Shown: piece by piece, positions 14,630 to 18,071 of the stretch
Numbering within the stretch: position 1 is the first letter of the stretch
Layout of the letters: the number at the start of each line of letters is the position of its first letter
Assembly (NCBI GenBank): GCA_031372145.1
Contig: JANMKR010000068.1
Location: forward strand, 1-18,071
DNA length: 18,071 nucleotides
Direction of reading: 5' to 3'
From: CALMEC01 sp031372145
GTDB taxonomy: Bacteria; Actinomycetota; Thermoleophilia; Miltoncostaeales; Miltoncostaeaceae
Notes under the pieces: generated by a model
What the model saw: only the letters and a program-made list of their open reading frames with translations
What the model was told of the DNA's origin: nothing
Databases searched by the model: none
Position numbers and translations under genes: made by a program

Positions 14630-16486
14630 ATGCCATCACACGCCCACGACCTGCACTCTCGATCTGGCGCGTCCCGCGCGCGGATCCGACGCCGCTTTTC
14701 GGCGCTGGCGCTGATGCTTGTCGCCGCACTCGTCGTGGTCGCGCCGGCATCGGCGATCGATCCGACCCTGGTGGACCCCACACCCGGTATCGCCGCTGCG
14801 GGGGGCATCTTCCGCGACGCCCACGGCGCAGTCTGGGTGTCCGATGCGTTCGCGGGCATCTGTCGCGAACTCCCGCAACCGCACGATGCCGGCGCCGGAA
14901 GCGTGCCGAGCCCCTACTGCGACCCGCTGGCACACATCGGCCCGACCAGGCCCGGTCAAACGGCGTTCGTCCCGCTGACCGGCGACATCTACGTCGGCGA
15001 AAATGACTCCAACAACGGTGGCGTCTGGCGCCTGCACCTCAATCAGGCGGTCAACCCGTCGGTGATCGACGCGGCCACGAAGATCGTCGACTACTCGGTG
15101 AGCCGTGACCGTGTGTTCGGGATGTCATACGACGCGTTCAGCGATTCGCTCGACTTCAGCACCAAGAACTCCGCTTCGATCCTGCGCATCCAGCACCCCG
15201 GTCCCCTCACCTGTCCCGTCACATGTCAACCGATCCCCCTCGGTGTGGCACAGACCAACGCCAGCCCGTCACTCGTACACGACGCGCAGGGGCGGCTCTA
15301 CATCAGCGGCGGCTCCAGTGTCACGGTCCTCGCACCAGGCGATGCGTTGGCCCACCCGATCAGCGGCCTGAACCTGGGGTCCTACCGCGCGCTTGCGTTC
15401 GACCCCAACCACGATGGCGGGCGGCTGTACGCCGGGACGACCAACACCTCGGGTGTCGACTGGATCGACGTGCTCAAGCTCTCCACGCTCGAGACCGAGA
15501 CCTACTCGATCGGGTTCGACGGCGTCACCGCGATGGGCGTCGACCCGGCAAGCAATGGCCCGCTGGACGTCGTGGATGACCCGTGCGTCAAGCGGACCTG
15601 TGAGGACAGCAATCGTGGACGGCGCTTCGTCGTCGACCTCGAGGACTTCGCCCCCGCGCCCCAGATCGTTGAATGGCCCCTTCCGATCAGCAACGCCACC
15701 GTCGCGACGTTCGGCTTTCAGTACCCCTGGTGGACGCCGTTCCTCTGCTCGCTCGACCAGGCGCCCGCCATCCCGTGCGGCGCCGGCACCGAGGGCTCGA
15801 CGATGTACGCCGGCCTGGCGGGCGGTGTGCACACCGTCGTCATCTACGCCGGCAACGCGGTCTCCGGGGCGCGCACCATCAGGCGGTTCGTCATCGACAC
15901 CCAGGCCCCCGTGGTGTCGATCGACACGGTCACTGTGTCGGGCTCGGCGGTGGAGTTCGGATTCTCGGCGAACGACATCAACGTGGACTTCAGCTGCAGC
16001 CTGGACGGCGGTGTCGTCGCAGCGTGTGACGACCCGGCGCGATATGCCGGGCTCGCCGACGGGCTGCACACGTTCGCGGTGCGCGCAACGGACTTCGTCG
16101 GGAACATCGGTCAGTCGGCCGGCACGCCGTTTCGCATCGGCCCGCTCCCACGGACGGTGCCCTGGACGCCCGGCAAGGTCACCAGCGCGCTGCGCAAGAC
16201 CTCCCTGCGCGTGGCCTTTGTCGCTCCTCCCGGAGCGGTGTTCGCCCGGTTCACCCTTGCCGTCAAATCCGGCGCCACGATCCGAACCAAGATCGTCCGC
16301 GTCAAGGCCGGCGTCAAGAACATCGTCATCATCAAGCTGACACGCGGGCAGGCGATGCGCCTGCAGCGCAAGCCGGTGACGCTCACGATCACGGCCGGCG
16401 CAGGCCGGACGGCACTGACCACCAAGGCCGGCCGGGGAAAGCTCACGATCGCCACCCGCCTGACGACGACCACGCGAGGTCACTGA
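14630..16486 (+). CDS. Secreted protein with propeller-like region and two Ig-like repeats
   Basis: From the ATG at 14630 the protein has 618 residues. It begins with a signal peptide (RARIRRRFSALALMLVAALVVV, cleavage after APASA at ~42). Residues ~45-345 carry repeated blade-like units (GIFRDAHGAVWVSD, GDIYVGENDSNNGGVWRLH, SLVHDAQGRLYISGG, ALAFDPNHDGGRLYAGT), resembling an NHL/SMP-30 type beta-propeller. Two Ig-like repeats follow (about 361-440 and 448-510), each with FxCSLD, a second Cys and YAGLAxGxHT. The C-terminus (~530-618) is beta-rich and basic (Lys/Arg/Thr). A GTG at 14591 is an alternative start but would put 13 basic residues before the signal. It is probably exported and surface- or wall-associated. 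It leads a run with the next two genes. No enzymatic role is visible. Confidence 0.85.
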   Translation: MPSHAHDLHSRSGASRARIRRRFSALALMLVAALVVVAPASAIDPTLVDPTPGIAAAGGIFRDAHGAVWVSDAFAGICRELPQPHDAGAGSVPSPYCDPLAHIGPTRPGQTAFVPLTGDIYVGENDSNNGGVWRLHLNQAVNPSVIDAATKIVDYSVSRDRVFGMSYDAFSDSLDFSTKNSASILRIQHPGPLTCPVTCQPIPLGVAQTNASPSLVHDAQGRLYISGGSSVTVLAPGDALAHPISGLNLGSYRALAFDPNHDGGRLYAGTTNTSGVDWIDVLKLSTLETETYSIGFDGVTAMGVDPASNGPLDVVDDPCVKRTCEDSNRGRRFVVDLEDFAPAPQIVEWPLPISNATVATFGFQYPWWTPFLCSLDQAPAIPCGAGTEGSTMYAGLAGGVHTVVIYAGNAVSGARTIRRFVIDTQAPVVSIDTVTVSGSAVEFGFSANDINVDFSCSLDGGVVAACDDPARYAGLADGLHTFAVRATDFVGNIGQSAGTPFRIGPLPRTVPWTPGKVTSALRKTSLRVAFVAPPGAVFARFTLAVKSGATIRTKIVRVKAGVKNIVIIKLTRGQAMRLQRKPVTLTITAGAGRTALTTKAGRGKLTIATRLTTTTRGH

Positions 16487-16487
16487 C

Positions 16488-17114
16488 ATGGCGACGAACC
16501 CCGTGCCCGCAGGTCCTTCCACACACGCGCGCAGCGACAATCGCGCGCTGCTGCTGATCCTCGCGGTCGGATTGCAGCTCGCATTGCTCGGGGCGTACCT
16601 GGGCACACGTGAACTTCGCAATGACGGCTCCGGGCACGCGCACAGCGGCGGGGCCCAGACCGCTGCGGCGGGGCCCTACGGCATCGCGTCCGACGTGCGC
16701 ACCAGCTTCGGCTCGATTGTCGTCGGCACGGCCCAGAGCCTGCCGGGAATCAGCCGCAAGGCATTGGCCGGCGCCAACCACGGCATCGGTGGCTACGTCG
16801 CGCCGAACCAGGTCCAGGTGCAGGTCACCGTCGACATCTCAAACCGTACGCGCGCACCGATCCCGTATTCACCGAGCCAGTTCACGCTCATCTCGGGCAA
16901 GGCCGCGCCGATCAAGGTGACCGGCTCGAGCATCAAGCCCGCGACCCTCCTTCCCGACGCCGCCGTCGAGGCGACGCTCATCTTCGTTGCACCCCGCAAC
17001 GGCCAGAAGCTTCAGCTTGCGTTCCACGACCGTGGGCGCGTGACGCCGTTCCTCGTTGACCTCGGTCGCGTGGATACGGCGCCAAAGGGCACGGACGACC
17101 ACACCCACTCATAG
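16488..17114 (+). CDS. Membrane-anchored beta-sandwich protein, DUF4352-like
   Basis: The 208-residue protein has one N-terminal membrane anchor (20-39, preceded by an Arg) and an outer domain. Residues ~65-200 read like an Ig-type sandwich: a long VQVQVTVDISNRTRAPIPYSPSQFTLISG strand pair, then LLPDAAVEATLIFVAPRNGQKLQLAF, which is typical of DUF4352-like cohesion folds. Histidines are frequent in flexible parts (GHAHSGG near 50, DDHTHS at the end), suggesting metal contact. It starts one base after the stop of the propeller protein, with GAGGT as ribosome site, and nine bases before the multicopper oxidase, so all three are likely one transcript. A role as accessory or metal-delivering partner of the oxidase is inference. 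Confidence 0.75.
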   Translation: MATNPVPAGPSTHARSDNRALLLILAVGLQLALLGAYLGTRELRNDGSGHAHSGGAQTAAAGPYGIASDVRTSFGSIVVGTAQSLPGISRKALAGANHGIGGYVAPNQVQVQVTVDISNRTRAPIPYSPSQFTLISGKAAPIKVTGSSIKPATLLPDAAVEATLIFVAPRNGQKLQLAFHDRGRVTPFLVDLGRVDTAPKGTDDHTHS

Positions 17115-17123
17115 GCAGCTGAC

Positions 17124-18071
17124 ATGACCGACCGACTCATTCACGCCCTCTCACGCCAGCCTGTCACGCGACTGGTGCGCCCGTTCGCAGCCTTCCTGCT
17201 GTCGCTGGTGGTCGCGTACGGAGGCGGTCTGTGGCTGACGTCGGTCCACCATGTCGGCGCGGCTGCGTCGGTGGGCCAGCCGGGTTTCGTGGCCCACTGG
17301 CTGCGTGACGCGACGTTGGTCTTGCCCGTCGTGATGTTTGCGGTGTGGGTGGGTCTGCTCGCCACCCGGCGGGTGCTGTCGCGATCCGGGGCCGAAACCT
17401 CCGTGACGATCGGCGCATCGCTGCTGGCCATGGTCGTCGGCGGTCTGACGGCGATCGGTACGTCGGCGTTCGGTCTGCTGCACGTGGTGTTGTTCTCAGG
17501 GGAGCACGCCGGTCACGAGACGTCGCTGGTGGCCCAACTGGTGCGCGGGGCGCTCATCGCGTTTCCGGTCAACCTGATTTTGGCGGGAGCGGTCGCCGCG
17601 ATCCTCGCGCGCCGCCGTCCGTGGGATGCCCCCCAGGTGCTGGCATGGCGTGTGCCGGGCCGTGGCGCGACCCGTCTGGCGTTCCAGGGCGGCCTCGCCG
17701 TCATGCTCCTGGCGCCGGTCGTGCTGTTCGCGCAGGTCGGCACCGAGCGTGCCATCGCCGACTCGGGTCCGGGCGCACCGTGCCCATCGAGCGCTCCCAC
17801 CAAGCTCTTCTCGGTCCAGGCGATCAACGTGGACATCCCCCTCAACCGGTTCGGCGATCACGACCCGGAGGGCGTCATGTACGCACTCCAGTCGATGGTG
17901 CCCGCCGTTCGGGCGCAGGAGGCCTCGCGCCACGTGACCGCCGGGCTTCGCGACGACCCCATCCAGCCCCTGGTGGTCCGCGCGAACATGGGCGACTGCG
18001 TGATGATCAGCTTCCAGAACAAGGCGAAGGACGGACCGTTCGGCATCCACATCGACGGCCTCGCGTTCGAC
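17124..18071 (+). CDS. Multicopper oxidase with N-terminal membrane domain (partial)
   Basis: The frame runs from the ATG at 17124 to the right edge without a stop; 316 residues are visible. The first ~205 contain about five membrane segments (20-42, 62-80, 94-124, 137-161, 185-205). The outer part begins a cupredoxin domain: VQAINVDIPLNRFGDHDPEGVMYAL at 231-255 and PLVVRANMGDCVMISFQN at 282-299, followed by GPFGIHIDGLAFD. This matches the large multicopper oxidases that include manganese and other metal oxidases, with the copper sites beyond the window. At the first copper motif the usual HxHG reads H309-I-D-G, so the second ligand is Asp or the site differs. Gene membership is good; substrate and activity cannot be judged from this fragment. 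Confidence 0.8.
   Translation, partial: MTDRLIHALSRQPVTRLVRPFAAFLLSLVVAYGGGLWLTSVHHVGAAASVGQPGFVAHWLRDATLVLPVVMFAVWVGLLATRRVLSRSGAETSVTIGASLLAMVVGGLTAIGTSAFGLLHVVLFSGEHAGHETSLVAQLVRGALIAFPVNLILAGAVAAILARRRPWDAPQVLAWRVPGRGATRLAFQGGLAVMLLAPVVLFAQVGTERAIADSGPGAPCPSSAPTKLFSVQAINVDIPLNRFGDHDPEGVMYALQSMVPAVRAQEASRHVTAGLRDDPIQPLVVRANMGDCVMISFQNKAKDGPFGIHIDGLAFD

Overview
This is a GC-rich bacterial chromosome segment. Its features point to an actinobacterium: frequent GTG starts, GTGA stop/start overlaps, start codons sitting six bases after a -10-like hexamer (apparently leaderless), a class II nrdR-nrdJ pair and a CGNR zinc-finger regulator. Secreted proteins with Ig-like modules and a large membrane-fused multicopper oxidase suggest Thermoleophilia (Solirubrobacterales/Patulibacter type). 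The phylum is fairly safe; the class is an inference I could not test. Apart from the intergenic repeats I see no insertion sequence, integrase, CRISPR array, rRNA or tRNA.

Left part (1-5314): a partial zinc-finger/helix-turn-helix protein runs off the left edge. Next is an alpha/beta-hydrolase-fold protein without its nucleophilic serine, divergent from a CGNR-type regulator. A leaderless operon follows (intact alpha/beta hydrolase, then a LysE-type exporter), and then a two-gene operon of an unknown protein built from two similar domains and a polyprenol-phosphate mannosyltransferase-like GT2 enzyme.

Middle (5315-13120): a convergent gap carries two tandem copies of an intergenic repeat. 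It is followed by an O-antigen ligase/polymerase-like membrane protein, a small membrane protein coupled to signal peptidase I, the nrdR-nrdJ operon for B12-dependent deoxyribonucleotide synthesis, and a VIT1/CCC1-family transporter.

Right part (13121-18071): a secreted M23 peptidase, a 430-base gap with an inverted-repeat element and tandem operator-like motifs, then a run of three co-directional genes: a secreted propeller/Ig-like protein, a membrane-anchored beta-sandwich protein and a multicopper oxidase cut by the right edge.

The most unusual signals are: a hairpin-rich intergenic repeat family with three clear copies and one diverged copy; the 162-base inverted-repeat element at 14327-14488; the serine-less hydrolase beside its regulator; and the envelope/redox gene cluster at the right end.
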